Counted from the stretch's first letter, positions 34,365-43,900 are shown. The stretch is DNA of 64,000 nucleotides from Kordia antarctica (GCF_009901525.1 NZ_CP019288.1:620001-684000); one strand, 5' to 3'. Made by a program: numbers and translations. Notes: generated by a model from the letters alone, not told the origin.

Positions 34365-36224
34365 TTAATCTAATAAAAATTCTTCTTTCCAGTCGTCAGC
34401 ATCTTGCCAAGTTGGTTGATTTTCTTTTTTATACACATAATTTCCAATGACCAAATAGTCCATTTCTGTACGCATGAAACAGCGATACGCATCGTCTGGC
34501 GAACAAACTATTGGTTCTCCACGTACGTTGAAACTTGTATTAACCACAACGCCAACACCTGTAATTTTTTTGAACTCATTGATTAAATTCCAATATTCAG
34601 CATTCGTTTCTTTATGAACTGTCTGAATTCTTGCAGAGAAATCAATATGCGTTATTGCTGGCAATGTAGAACGTTCCACATATAGTTTTTCACGAATTGG
34701 CAACTCGTGATAGTTTATAGGAACTTCTTGCTTTATTTTTGGATGAATTTTATGTACCAACAACATGTAAGGAGAAATGCCATCGTAATCAAAAAGTTCA
34801 TTCACATCTTCTGCTAAAACTGATGGCGCAAATGGTCGAAATGATTCTCTGTATTTTATTTTTAGGTTGAGTTTTTTCTGCATTTCAGGATTTCGTGCAT
34901 CACCCAAAATACTTCTTCTGCCTAATGCGCGAGGACCAAATTCCATGCGTCCTTGCATCCAACCGATTGCGTTTCCTTCTGAAATGTATTTCGCAACTTC
35001 TTTTGTTAATTCGTTAAAATCTGAAAAGTGTGTTGCTTTTGCATTGTATTTTCTATTCGTATTGTCTACATCTAAATCTGAAAATTCAGGGCCTAAATAC
35101 GAACCATTCATTGCGTCATTTGGAACAATTTCGCGTTCTTGTTCAAAGTATAGGTGATATGCTACTAATGCTGCTCCCAACGCGCCACCTGCGTCTCCTG
35201 CTGCTGGTTGAATGAATATTTCTTTGAAGATGTTTTCATCCTGTAATTTTCCATTCGCAACACAATTTAACGCAACGCCGCCAGCCATACACAAATACTC
35301 AGCGCCAGTAATTTCTTTGGCGTGTTTTGCTAGTTTGATGATAATTTCTTCGGTTACTTCCTGAATTGCTAAACCAAGATCCGAATGTTGTTGTTCAAAT
35401 TCTGACTCCGAAGTTCTTCGCGAGAAACCGAATAATTCTTCCCATTTGTCATCATATACCATTCGCAAACCAACAGCATAGTTAAAGTATTTTTGATCTA
35501 ACCAAATAGAACCATCATCATTGATTTTGATTAACGTGGTTTTTATAATTTCTTTGAATTTATGTACACGTTCAGAATCGGGATTTCCGTAAGGCGCCAA
35601 TCCCATGAGTTTGTATTCGCCTGAGTTTACTTTGAATCCTAAGAAATAGGTAAATGCAGAATACAATAATCCGACTGAATGTGGAAATTGCAATTCTTTG
35701 AGCATTTTGATATTTTTTCCTTCTCCAAGACTTATGGAAGCCGTTGCCCATTCGCCAACGCCATCTAAAGTTAAGATTGCTGCTTTTTTATATGGCGACG
35801 GATAAAACGCACTTGCCGCATGTGATAAGTGATGTTCTGGAAAGAGTAATTTTAGCTTTTTCTTGTCAAACGATTGAATTTCTTTTAATTCGTCTCTGAT
35901 CAATTTTTTTAGGAACATTTTCTCCTTCAACCATACTGGAATTGCGGTAATGAATGATGCAACACCTTTCGGCGAAAAACCATAATAGGTTTCTAGTAAA
36001 CGTTCAAATTTTAGCAATGGTTTGTCATAAAAGACAACTGCATCTAATTGATCTATGGTTTTTCCGGCGTAAGCCAAACAATACTCAACAGCATTCGTAG
36101 GAAATGCTGGATCGTGTTTTTTACGTGTAAAACGTTCTTCTTGCGCGGCAGCTATTACTTTGCCATCTTGGACAATTGCAGCGGCAGAATCGTGGTAAAA
36201 TGCGGATATTCCTAATATCGTCAT
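34365..36224 (-). CDS. O-carbamoyltransferase (NodU/CmcH family)
   Basis: A 619-aa enzyme from the ATG at 36224 (MTILGISAFYHDSAA). The frame extends to 36257, but the added residues are not conserved in kind. The N-terminal Kae1-like/ASKHA domain has HHLSHAASAFYPSPY and ILTLDGVGEWATASI. The C-terminal domain starts with GNAIGWMQGRMEFGPRALGRRSILGDAR, of which GRMEFGPRALGRRSILGD is the family signature, and ends with VNTSFNVRGEPIVCSP. It transfers a carbamoyl group from carbamoyl phosphate, via carbamoyl-adenylate, to a hydroxyl, probably of a sugar in this glycan. It heads the carbamoylation cassette with the SGNH, DUF5989 and SxtJ genes. Confidence 0.92.
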   Translation of the reverse strand: MTILGISAFYHDSAAAIVQDGKVIAAAQEERFTRKKHDPAFPTNAVEYCLAYAGKTIDQLDAVVFYDKPLLKFERLLETYYGFSPKGVASFITAIPVWLKEKMFLKKLIRDELKEIQSFDKKKLKLLFPEHHLSHAASAFYPSPYKKAAILTLDGVGEWATASISLGEGKNIKMLKELQFPHSVGLLYSAFTYFLGFKVNSGEYKLMGLAPYGNPDSERVHKFKEIIKTTLIKINDDGSIWLDQKYFNYAVGLRMVYDDKWEELFGFSRRTSESEFEQQHSDLGLAIQEVTEEIIIKLAKHAKEITGAEYLCMAGGVALNCVANGKLQDENIFKEIFIQPAAGDAGGALGAALVAYHLYFEQEREIVPNDAMNGSYLGPEFSDLDVDNTNRKYNAKATHFSDFNELTKEVAKYISEGNAIGWMQGRMEFGPRALGRRSILGDARNPEMQKKLNLKIKYRESFRPFAPSVLAEDVNELFDYDGISPYMLLVHKIHPKIKQEVPINYHELPIREKLYVERSTLPAITHIDFSARIQTVHKETNAEYWNLINEFKKITGVGVVVNTSFNVRGEPIVCSPDDAYRCFMRTEMDYLVIGNYVYKKENQPTWQDADDWKEEFLLD

Positions 36225-36275
36225 AATCGCTTTGTGCTGAAATACGTTTGATAGCATTTCATTGTTTGGGGATTT

Positions 36276-38738
36276 CTAGTTTTTTATTTTTCTTCTGAAA
36301 AGACTTTTTAGTCTTGACAACACTGTTTTTCGTTCGTCTTCATGATAGCCGTTTCCATAGCTTCCATAACCGTAACCGTAACCATAACCGTAGCCGTAGC
36401 CGTAACCATATTTCACTTTTTGACGGTAATCATTGAGTACAAAACTTATGTTTTTGACTTCTCCTTTTCTGTATTTGTCATTGATAATATTCAACATTGC
36501 CTTTTTTGTATAGTCTTGTCGAATAATATATATCGTTGCATCAGCGTGATTTAAAAGGTCCAATGCATCCGAAACCAAACCTACTGGCGGCGTATCTAAA
36601 ATGACGTAATCATAGCGTAATTTCAGTTCCGCAATAAATTCATCTAATTGCTCACTGATTAATAATTCAGAAGGATTTGGCGGAATTGGTCCAGACGTAA
36701 TAACGTCTAAATTTTCAAATTTTGTAGATTGAATTACTTCATCTAATGTTTTTTGTCCGATCAAATAATTTACAGTACCAAACTCGTTGGTAATTTCAAA
36801 ATCGCCAAATATTTTTGGTTTTCGTAAATCCAATCCAACTAACACGGTCTTTTTTCCTGTTAATGATAACACTGACGCTACATTGATAGAGCAAAATGTT
36901 TTTCCTTCTCCACTAACGGAAGAAGTAATCATTACTGTTTTTGTTTTGCTTTTATCTAAATTTTTATAGATGAATTGTAAGCTTGATCGAATTCCACGAA
37001 ATGCTTCTGCTACCGAGGATTTAGGATTTTCGAATACTGCTAAGTTTATATTCGCGCGACTGCGACTCACAATTCCTAATATTGGAATGCTAGATAAGTT
37101 TTTTATATCATCTGGCGTACTGATATTGTTGTCTAAAATAGTGACTAGGAATACAAATGCCAGCGGAATTAATAATCCAAGAAATAGCGCAATGGAATAG
37201 TTTTTCTTTGTGTTTGGTAGAATTGATTTTTGCCCTAAATCCTTCGCACTATCAATAATTTTTACATCCGAAACATTGGCTGCTTTTACAATTCCTGCTT
37301 CGTTTTTCTTTTCTAATAATAATGTATATGAAGCTTCACTCAATTTATAACTACGTTCAATATTGAACAATTGTTGTTCTTCTTCTGGTAGCTTTCTAAA
37401 TTCGGCATTTGCTCTTGCCGTTCTACTATTTACATTGGAAATATCAATATTTGTAGAGGAACGTGCTGTTTTTACACTCTCGAGCAAGACACGTTTTGTG
37501 GCATCAATATCTTGGTCTATTTCTTTGAAGAAGATATTATTCTTAACGGTTTCCCCTAATTTTGCACGTCTGATTGATAATGCTACGATTTTAGAAACAT
37601 TGGTCACAATATTTTCATCTTCAATTCCAGAAGATGCCGGCGCAGGCAACGATATGAAATCTGTACTATTAATTAGATAATCTTCTAGTAGTTTGTAGTA
37701 TTGAAGTTTTAGTGTGTAATTATTTTTTTCAACACTAAATCGATTCAACTTTGCAAAAACTTCTTCTCCTTTCAAGGATGGATTGAATACTTTGTTATCT
37801 TGTTTGTATTTTTTTAGTTTTAATTCGTCTTTCTTTAAAGAATCTTCTACGCCTGTAATCATTTTATCAATAAACTCGAGCGTATTTGTTGCAAATTGAT
37901 TCTTTTCTTCAAGTTGTTTTTCTTTTAAAATTTCTGTAGTAACATTTAAATAATCCGCTAAAATTGCTCTATTCGGACCAGATAAACTCAATACCAACAT
38001 AGAAGCTCCTTGAACTTTTAGGTTGACTCCAATGGATCTGTATTTAGAAATTTCAGAGTTTAAGCTTGTAAATACAACGTAATATTCTTTTCCAACTTCA
38101 ATTTCTGTGTCTCTTCGTGGCGTTAACGCAAATTTGTAGTAATCCGTAGCTGCTTCTTCATTTATAGAAAAATCGCCAGAGAATACTTCTTCTTTTGGAG
38201 AAACGCCAGCAGTTTTATTCAATTTATAATTTAAAGCGTAAAAACTTTCTGCATCCGCAAAATTGATACTTGTCGTATAGTTTTGATCGCTCGTAAATAT
38301 AATTTTTATAGGTGTATTGAGGATTTGCGGATGGTTTTCATCCAAACTGACAATAAATGGAGCATTTGTATGAATGTCTTCTAAACGATATTCTCCTTGC
38401 TTTTTGTAATGAATATACGATTCCAACACACGCACAACATTTTCGTTATGCACTCTAGACTTTAAAATTGTTTTGATGGTTTCTACTTTATCACTTGCGC
38501 CGCCCCAATTGAACGTTAAGTTCATGCTAGACGAGAAGAAAGGATTTTGTTCTTCCTTTATAGAAATTAAACTATTTACACTGTAAATTCGTTCCAATTG
38601 CTTGTTATAAAAATACGTAGCAACGAAAGCTATTCCTAATGTAATCACAAATAAATACCAATAATTTAGCGCTCGAAAAGCAAGTGCCTTGATATCGAAA
38701 GAATTTTGTGATTTTAATTCTTCAAATTCTTCTTCCAT
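36276..38738 (-). CDS. wzc: Wzc-like polysaccharide co-polymerase and tyrosine autokinase
   Basis: An 820-aa inner-membrane protein. One membrane segment lies at about 31-47, a long periplasmic coiled-coil domain follows, and a second membrane segment lies at about 522-545. The cytoplasmic BY-kinase has Walker A SSVSGEGKT, A' VLVGLDLRKP and Walker B YVILDTPPVGLVSDA. The C terminus has a Gly-Tyr tract of seven or more alternating pairs followed by GSYGNGYHEDERK, the tyrosine cluster that is autophosphorylated to control chain length in this family. At DNA level the tract is a GTAACC/GTAGCC hexamer array at about 36367-36412. It is 4 nt downstream of wza. The two form the trans-envelope export pair. 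Confidence 0.93.
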   Translation of the reverse strand: MEEEFEELKSQNSFDIKALAFRALNYWYLFVITLGIAFVATYFYNKQLERIYSVNSLISIKEEQNPFFSSSMNLTFNWGGASDKVETIKTILKSRVHNENVVRVLESYIHYKKQGEYRLEDIHTNAPFIVSLDENHPQILNTPIKIIFTSDQNYTTSINFADAESFYALNYKLNKTAGVSPKEEVFSGDFSINEEAATDYYKFALTPRRDTEIEVGKEYYVVFTSLNSEISKYRSIGVNLKVQGASMLVLSLSGPNRAILADYLNVTTEILKEKQLEEKNQFATNTLEFIDKMITGVEDSLKKDELKLKKYKQDNKVFNPSLKGEEVFAKLNRFSVEKNNYTLKLQYYKLLEDYLINSTDFISLPAPASSGIEDENIVTNVSKIVALSIRRAKLGETVKNNIFFKEIDQDIDATKRVLLESVKTARSSTNIDISNVNSRTARANAEFRKLPEEEQQLFNIERSYKLSEASYTLLLEKKNEAGIVKAANVSDVKIIDSAKDLGQKSILPNTKKNYSIALFLGLLIPLAFVFLVTILDNNISTPDDIKNLSSIPILGIVSRSRANINLAVFENPKSSVAEAFRGIRSSLQFIYKNLDKSKTKTVMITSSVSGEGKTFCSINVASVLSLTGKKTVLVGLDLRKPKIFGDFEITNEFGTVNYLIGQKTLDEVIQSTKFENLDVITSGPIPPNPSELLISEQLDEFIAELKLRYDYVILDTPPVGLVSDALDLLNHADATIYIIRQDYTKKAMLNIINDKYRKGEVKNISFVLNDYRQKVKYGYGYGYGYGYGYGYGSYGNGYHEDERKTVLSRLKSLFRRKIKN

Positions 38739-38742
38739 ATCA

Positions 38743-39546
38743 CTATAAATTTCTAGAAAGTACTATTACACTTGTTACTAATGACAATACCGTAACAATG
38801 GTGGTTATAGATTGTATCAGCGTTGTTCCTGTTCCTAATGATTTTTGGCTTAATGGCTTTACATAAATCATATCATTAGGTTTTATGTAATAATATGGAG
38901 AGTTAAATGCATCAACACTTGTCAAATCAATATGATGTATTTTTTGTCCTTGCGGATATTGACGAATGACTAATACATCTCTTCTGTTTCCTACGGTTGT
39001 AATATCTCCTGAGCTTGCCAACGCTTCTATAATATTCACTCGATCTTGATATAAAACGACAATACCAGTTCTACCAACTTCTCCAGTAACGGTAAATCGC
39101 AATCCTGCTAATTTTACCACCACAAAAAGGTCTGCTTCTATTTTAAAATAGTCTTCTAGTAATTTTTTCTTGATAGATTCTTCTATTTCTTTCAACGTAA
39201 AAGCAAGCACATTCATTTTTCCAAGAATTGGAATTTCAATATTTCCATGATTGCTTACGGTAAATCCACTGTAATATAAACTTTGTTCAGATTGTGAAGC
39301 GTTCGTAGCATTATCGTTTGCAACTGGCTGAAACATTGCAACTAACTTTTGATCAGAAGATTTTATACTAATAGATAACAAATCACTAACTTGAACTCTA
39401 TAAGGTTTTTCATTCAATTTAATACTCTGAGCAATCAACTCGTCATCGCTGCCTTTATCTCCAAAATAAGTCAAATCTTTATTGGAAACACAAGAAGTAA
39501 GTAAAAAAAATGTAACTAAACCAGCTATTGAGGCTTTCAATTTCAT
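38743..39546 (-). CDS. wza: Wza-like outer-membrane polysaccharide export lipoprotein
   Basis: A 267-aa protein with a lipoprotein signal (LVTFFLLTSC, Cys at about 19). The poly-export domain is about 45-145 (PYRVQVSDLLSISIKSSDQK, GNIEIPILGKMNVLAFTLKE), followed by an SLBB-type domain (LRFTVTGEVGRTGIVVLYQDRVNIIEALASSGD region, about 150-225). A C-terminal hydrophobic segment (TLIQSITTIVTVLSLVTSVIV) could be the membrane-spanning helix. It is shorter than E. coli Wza but usual for Bacteroidota. It is the first gene of the minus-strand locus, with a promoter about 30 nt upstream. Confidence 0.92.
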   Translation of the reverse strand: MKLKASIAGLVTFFLLTSCVSNKDLTYFGDKGSDDELIAQSIKLNEKPYRVQVSDLLSISIKSSDQKLVAMFQPVANDNATNASQSEQSLYYSGFTVSNHGNIEIPILGKMNVLAFTLKEIEESIKKKLLEDYFKIEADLFVVVKLAGLRFTVTGEVGRTGIVVLYQDRVNIIEALASSGDITTVGNRRDVLVIRQYPQGQKIHHIDLTSVDAFNSPYYYIKPNDMIYVKPLSQKSLGTGTTLIQSITTIVTVLSLVTSVIVLSRNL

Positions 39547-39571
39547 TAATGAATTCTATTAGTTTAATTAG

Positions 39572-39600
39572 CAAATATAAGTTTTACGCAGTAATAATAA
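39572..39600 (-). promoter_or_regulatory. Promoter of the polysaccharide locus
   Basis: On the minus strand TATATTTG (39579-39572) is an exact match to the Bacteroidota -7 element TAnnTTTG, 26 nt upstream of the wza ATG. The -33 position 19 nt further up reads TTT rather than TTG. As no other gene precedes wza on this strand, it should drive the whole locus. Confidence 0.6.
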
Positions 39601-39657
39601 AATTCTATGCAACATATCTGATCTTTTTATTTTTAATTTGCAGAAAATATCTAACAA

Positions 39658-41520
39658 GTGAATTACTTATCAGTCGAAAATATATCAAAATCTTTTGGAG
39701 AACGCGTTTTATTCAATGACATATCCTTTGGAATCAATAAAGATCAAAAGGTCGCTTTTATTGCCAAAAACGGTACTGGAAAAACTTCTTTATTAAACAT
39801 TATTACCGGAATTGCAGAAGCCGATAGCGGACAAATTGTAATGCGAAAAGGCATTCACATGGCATTCTTATCGCAAAAAGAAAATTTGGATGAGAATTTA
39901 ACTGTGGAGGAAACTATTTTCGCTTCAGACAATCCATTGCTGGAAATTATTTCCAATTATGAAACGGCATTATTAAAACCTGATGATGCAGAAGCATACC
40001 AAAAAGCGTTTGAAAAGATGGACGCGCACAATGCTTGGGATTTTGAAACGCAATACACGCAAATTTTATTTAAGCTAAAGCTAGAAGATTTACATCAAAA
40101 AGTAGGCAATTTGTCTGGTGGACAGAAAAAACGCCTTGGTTTGGCAACAGTTCTCATCAACAGACCCGATTTATTAATTTTGGACGAACCCACAAATCAT
40201 CTGGATTTAGAGATGATTGAATGGCTAGAAGAATATTTCAAAAAAGAAAACATTACGCTTTTCATGGTTACGCACGATCGCTACTTTTTGGAACGTGTTT
40301 GTAATGAAATCGTGGAACTCGAAAATGGTCAATTATATAATTACAGAGGAAGTTATTCGTATTATTTAGATAAAAAAGAAGCGCGCGTTCAGGCGGAACA
40401 ATCTTCGGTAGAAAAAGCGAAGAATTTATACAAAAAAGAACTCGATTGGATGCGTCGTCAGCCAAAAGCACGAACTACAAAATCGAAATCTAGAATTGAC
40501 GATTTTTACGATATCAAAGAAAAAGCACACAAACGTCGTAACGAACACGAAGTGCAATTGGAAATCAATATGGAACGTGTTGGAAGTAAAATTCTGGAGT
40601 TGCATAATATTTCTAAATCATTTCAAGATAAAGTCTTATTAGACAAGTTTGAATATGTCTTTAAAAAAGGTGAACGTATTGGTATCATTGGAAAAAACGG
40701 AACTGGAAAATCTACATTTCTAAATATGATTACAGGTCGTTTAAAGCCTGATGCTGGAAAAGTAATTGTGGGCGAAACGATCAAATTTGGGTATTACACA
40801 CAAAGTGGAATCAATCCGAAACCAGGTCAAAAAGTAATTGATATTATCAAAGAATATGGCGAATACATTCCTTTGAAAAAAGGAAAATTAATTTCGGCAG
40901 CGCAATTATTAGAACGTTTCTTGTTCGACAGAAAACGTCAATATGACTTTGTTGAAAAACTATCTGGTGGCGAATTAAAACGTTTGTATTTATGTACCGT
41001 TTTGATCCAAAATCCTAACTTTTTAATTCTTGATGAGCCAACCAACGATTTAGATATTGTGACGCTCAATGTGTTGGAAAGTTTCCTGCTCGATTTCCCC
41101 GGTTGTTTATTAGTGGTTTCGCACGATAGATATTTTATGGATAAAATTGTAGATCACTTATTTATTTTTAGAGGAGATGGCGTCATTGAAGATTTCCCCG
41201 GAAATTACTCAGATTTCAGAACTTACGAAGACAGTTCGGAGCCTGAAACGAAAGCTACGGAAAAGAAAGAAAAACAATCGTGGCGACAAGATGATACCAC
41301 GCAAAAATTGACGCATAACGAACAAAAAGAATACAAACGTTTGGAAAAAGACATTCAGCGTTTGGAAGAAAAAAAGGAGAAAATAGAAGCTGAATTTGTT
41401 TCAGGCGAGTTGTCGCAAGAACAAATTCAAGAGAAGTCAATGAAGTTGCAGAAAATAATCAAGGATTCGGAAGAAAAAACCGAACGTTGGTTTGAATTAG
41501 CTGCAATAATGGAAGCGTAA
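39658..41520 (+). CDS. ABC-F family ATPase (Uup-like)
   Basis: A 620-aa protein with a GTG start at 39658. It has two ATPase domains without membrane segments. The first has AKNGTGKTSL and LSGGQKKRLGLATVLI with LDEPTNHLD. The second has GKNGTGKSTF and LSGGELKRLYLCTVLI with LDEPTNDLD. The linker between them and the C-terminal coiled coil (about 545-615, rich in Lys and Glu) are typical of the Uup branch. ABC-F proteins act on ribosomes, and Uup is linked to ribosome function and DNA precise-excision phenotypes. It is divergent from wza and functionally unrelated to the glycan locus. Confidence 0.92.
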   Translation: MNYLSVENISKSFGERVLFNDISFGINKDQKVAFIAKNGTGKTSLLNIITGIAEADSGQIVMRKGIHMAFLSQKENLDENLTVEETIFASDNPLLEIISNYETALLKPDDAEAYQKAFEKMDAHNAWDFETQYTQILFKLKLEDLHQKVGNLSGGQKKRLGLATVLINRPDLLILDEPTNHLDLEMIEWLEEYFKKENITLFMVTHDRYFLERVCNEIVELENGQLYNYRGSYSYYLDKKEARVQAEQSSVEKAKNLYKKELDWMRRQPKARTTKSKSRIDDFYDIKEKAHKRRNEHEVQLEINMERVGSKILELHNISKSFQDKVLLDKFEYVFKKGERIGIIGKNGTGKSTFLNMITGRLKPDAGKVIVGETIKFGYYTQSGINPKPGQKVIDIIKEYGEYIPLKKGKLISAAQLLERFLFDRKRQYDFVEKLSGGELKRLYLCTVLIQNPNFLILDEPTNDLDIVTLNVLESFLLDFPGCLLVVSHDRYFMDKIVDHLFIFRGDGVIEDFPGNYSDFRTYEDSSEPETKATEKKEKQSWRQDDTTQKLTHNEQKEYKRLEKDIQRLEEKKEKIEAEFVSGELSQEQIQEKSMKLQKIIKDSEEKTERWFELAAIMEA

Positions 41521-41541
41521 TTTTAGTAATGATATAAACTT

Positions 41542-42306
41542 ATGTGGTATCAAATCTTTGCATATTTTAAGTTTTTGATAAAATCGACCAACGAACATGG
41601 CGTGCATTCGCCTTTTGTGTATGATTTGGTGACGAAATGTTTCTACGATACGGAATCGAAAGAAATTTATCAAACTATTGAAAGGTATCGCAACGAACTT
41701 TTAAACAATCACACAGAAATAGAAATTAAAGATTTTGGCGCAGGAAGCAGAGTTTTTTCATCCAATAAACGGAAAATTTCTGCTATTGCAAAAAATGCAG
41801 GAATTACATTAAAACGTGCAAAATTGTTAGCGCGACTCATCTCCTATTTCAATATTAAGAATAGTCTAGAATTAGGAACTTCGTTAGGATTGGCAACTAT
41901 TTCCATGACGGAAGCGAACGAAGTTTTTACGTTAGAAGGTTGTCCTGAAACAGCAGCAATCGCACAGAAACAATTCGAAAAATATAAACTCTCAAATGTA
42001 AAAATGTATGTGGGCGAGTTTTCAATATCAATTCCGAAAATAGCCGATCAAAAGTATGATTTGGTTTATTTTGATGGAAATCATCAAAAAGAAGCAACGT
42101 TGCATTATTTTGAGCAATTACTAAAAACGGCACACAACAATTCGGTTTTTATTTTTGATGATATTCATTGGAGTAAAGAAATGTCAGAAGCTTGGGAGAT
42201 TATCAAAAATCATCCAGAAGTTACGGTAACAATTGACACTTTTTTTTGGGGATTTGTATTCTTTCGAAAAGAACAAGAAAAAGAACATTTTGTGGTGCGT
42301 GTGTAA
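41542..42306 (+). CDS. Class I SAM-dependent methyltransferase (O-methyltransferase-like)
   Basis: A 254-aa protein. The N terminus has STNEHGVHSPFVYDLVTKCFY, a segment seen in a conserved Bacteroidota methyltransferase-like family. The SAM motif is NSLELGTSLGLATISM, EVFTLEGCPETAAIAQKQF follows, and KYDLVYFDGNHQKEATLHYF and FIFDDIHWSKEM match the O-methyltransferase (catechol type) pattern. The substrate is unknown. It lies 21 nt after the ABC-F gene, so the two may be co-transcribed. Confidence 0.83.
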   Translation: MWYQIFAYFKFLIKSTNEHGVHSPFVYDLVTKCFYDTESKEIYQTIERYRNELLNNHTEIEIKDFGAGSRVFSSNKRKISAIAKNAGITLKRAKLLARLISYFNIKNSLELGTSLGLATISMTEANEVFTLEGCPETAAIAQKQFEKYKLSNVKMYVGEFSISIPKIADQKYDLVYFDGNHQKEATLHYFEQLLKTAHNNSVFIFDDIHWSKEMSEAWEIIKNHPEVTVTIDTFFWGFVFFRKEQEKEHFVVRV

Positions 42307-42331
42307 AATGGATTCTTGTTATCTAATCATA

Positions 42332-42760
42332 TTATTTCAGACTATACTTCACTTTTCCGATAATCAACTCATTCAACTCTTTTCCTTGTGGAAATTCAAA
42401 ATAAATAGTTCGTCTTACTTTTTTTCCTGATTTCAATTTTAAGATTTTTTTACTTGGAAGCCCAATTCCATACATGAATGAGAATTCATATTTATTATTT
42501 TCATCATCTGTCATTTTGAACGCATTAAAATTCACTTTTAAACTTTCTTCACCCTCATTTTTAAGTTTCAATTTTACCATTATAAAAGTCATTCCTTTTT
42601 TTGCTTGCTTGGCAGGCTCTGTATTAAATGAATTTGACCCAAAGGCAGAAGAAACATCATTTATTTTTATAATTTCCACATTCAAATCTTTCAATTCAAT
42701 TTCTTGACCGAAAGAAATTGAGTAAATTCCTAAAAATAATATCGTAATAAATGTTTTCAT
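42332..42760 (-). CDS. Secreted DUF4352-like immunoglobulin-fold protein
   Basis: A 142-aa protein with a clear signal peptide (about 1-19, ending SISFGQ). The mature part has FIMVKLKLKNEGEESLKVN, then FKMTDDENNKYEF and ending KVRRTIYFEFPQGKELNELI. This beta-sandwich pattern resembles DUF4352. It probably sits in the periplasm or at the cell surface. It is a lone gene on the minus strand, convergent with the methyltransferase. Function unknown. Confidence 0.68.
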   Translation of the reverse strand: MKTFITILFLGIYSISFGQEIELKDLNVEIIKINDVSSAFGSNSFNTEPAKQAKKGMTFIMVKLKLKNEGEESLKVNFNAFKMTDDENNKYEFSFMYGIGLPSKKILKLKSGKKVRRTIYFEFPQGKELNELIIGKVKYSLK

Positions 42761-43081
42761 AATTTATGTGCCAACATGTTCGTGTATGATTAATTGAGTT
42801 AGCTAGATCAAAATTAATAAAAAGAAAACGAACCAAAGGAAAATTCGCTGTAAAGTAGAGGCTATATATTGCTTTTTCGTGATTATCATTCAGCCGGATC
42901 GTTTTCTAAATCCTCTCCAAGAGATATAAGATTTTTAATGAAAAAGAACTGATTCCGTAAAAAAAAGAATATTTGTTGTATCGAACTTATAGTAATTACA
43001 ATAATACTTATCAAATATTCATCAAAAAGCTATTAATTTTAGTTAATTTTGAAGTGATTATCATGTCCCAAGATCAATATA
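42761..43081. other. Intergenic region of 321 bp
   Basis: No convincing gene. A good -7 element, TAATTTTG, lies at 43044-43051, about 30 nt upstream of the methyltransferase ATG at 43082, though no TTG is at the -33 position. On the minus strand a short open frame ends at about 42887 with GEDLENDPAE, but it has no good start codon. No hairpin of note. Confidence 0.4.
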
Positions 43082-43897
43082 ATGAGTAACACACAATTAG
43101 AAGAAGTATTAGAGACGAACAAAAAGCAGAAGGAATTCTACAATGTAAAGAAGAAGAATTTTGCAACGAAAGTTTGGTCTTTTATGCGGAATAAATTATT
43201 ATCGGATTTTAGAAAAGAACTGCAAATCAACGAACAAGTGTATGAAAAACATAAAGTTTGGTTGGGCGATTTGTCGGATAAAAAAGTCTTAGATTTAGGC
43301 TGTTACGCAGGAAATCACTTGAGTTTATACTTAGCCGAACATTCTAAACGATATTTGGGAATTGACTTGAGCGATAAAGCAATTGGGCAATTAAACGAGC
43401 GTTTAAAAGACTTCCCAAATGCAGAAGCGCAAGCAGTTGATTTTCTATCGCCAGAATTTATAGAGAAAGATTTTGACATCATTTACGCATATGGCGTGTT
43501 GCATCATTTTGAAAGCTTAGACATGTTATTTGGAAAACTAAAAGAAAAATTAGCTTCTGACGGAAAACTCATTTCGTATGATCCGTTAAAAACAAGTTTG
43601 CCGTTGCGAATTATTCGTGGAATATACAGACCTTTTCAATCAGATGCCGATTGGGAATGGCCTTTTTCAAAGAAAACTGTAAAACGCTTTCATACAGAAT
43701 TTAAAGTCGTTGAACGCAGAGCAATTTTAGGAAGTTCGAAATGGGCGTTTTTCTTAAATCTCATTCCGATGAGCGCAGATAAAAAATTAAATTACATTAA
43801 AAAGTTGCATCAAAACGATTGGGAACAATCGCAAACAAGCGATAAACGTTTGTATAAGTGCATGCATTTAACGATGTTGATGAAACAAAATAGCTAA
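43082..43897 (+). CDS. Class I SAM-dependent methyltransferase
   Basis: A 271-aa protein. KVLDLGCYAGNHLSLYLAEHSK near residue 63 is motif I (LDLGCYAGNH) and YLGIDLSDKAIGQL follows. DIIYAYGVLHHFESLDMLFG is the post-motif segment with the HH typical of the Methyltransf_11/23 group. The C-terminal part has a conserved-looking ISYDPLKTSLPLRIIRGIYR. The target is unknown. It is the first gene of a four-gene run with two tiny membrane peptides and a cobalamin adenosyltransferase. Confidence 0.85.
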   Translation: MSNTQLEEVLETNKKQKEFYNVKKKNFATKVWSFMRNKLLSDFRKELQINEQVYEKHKVWLGDLSDKKVLDLGCYAGNHLSLYLAEHSKRYLGIDLSDKAIGQLNERLKDFPNAEAQAVDFLSPEFIEKDFDIIYAYGVLHHFESLDMLFGKLKEKLASDGKLISYDPLKTSLPLRIIRGIYRPFQSDADWEWPFSKKTVKRFHTEFKVVERRAILGSSKWAFFLNLIPMSADKKLNYIKKLHQNDWEQSQTSDKRLYKCMHLTMLMKQNS

Positions 43898-43900
43898 CAA

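Noticed and set aside
36225-36257. Longer N terminus for the carbamoyltransferase
   Set aside because: The family starts at MTILGISAFYHDSAA. The extra eleven residues are not typical.
42887-43020. Minus-strand frame ending GEDLENDPAE
   Set aside because: The C-terminal residues look like a real protein end, but there is no ATG or GTG, the upstream part is a poor hydrophobic AT-rich stretch after a stop, and it is under 45 codons. A gene remnant remains possible.
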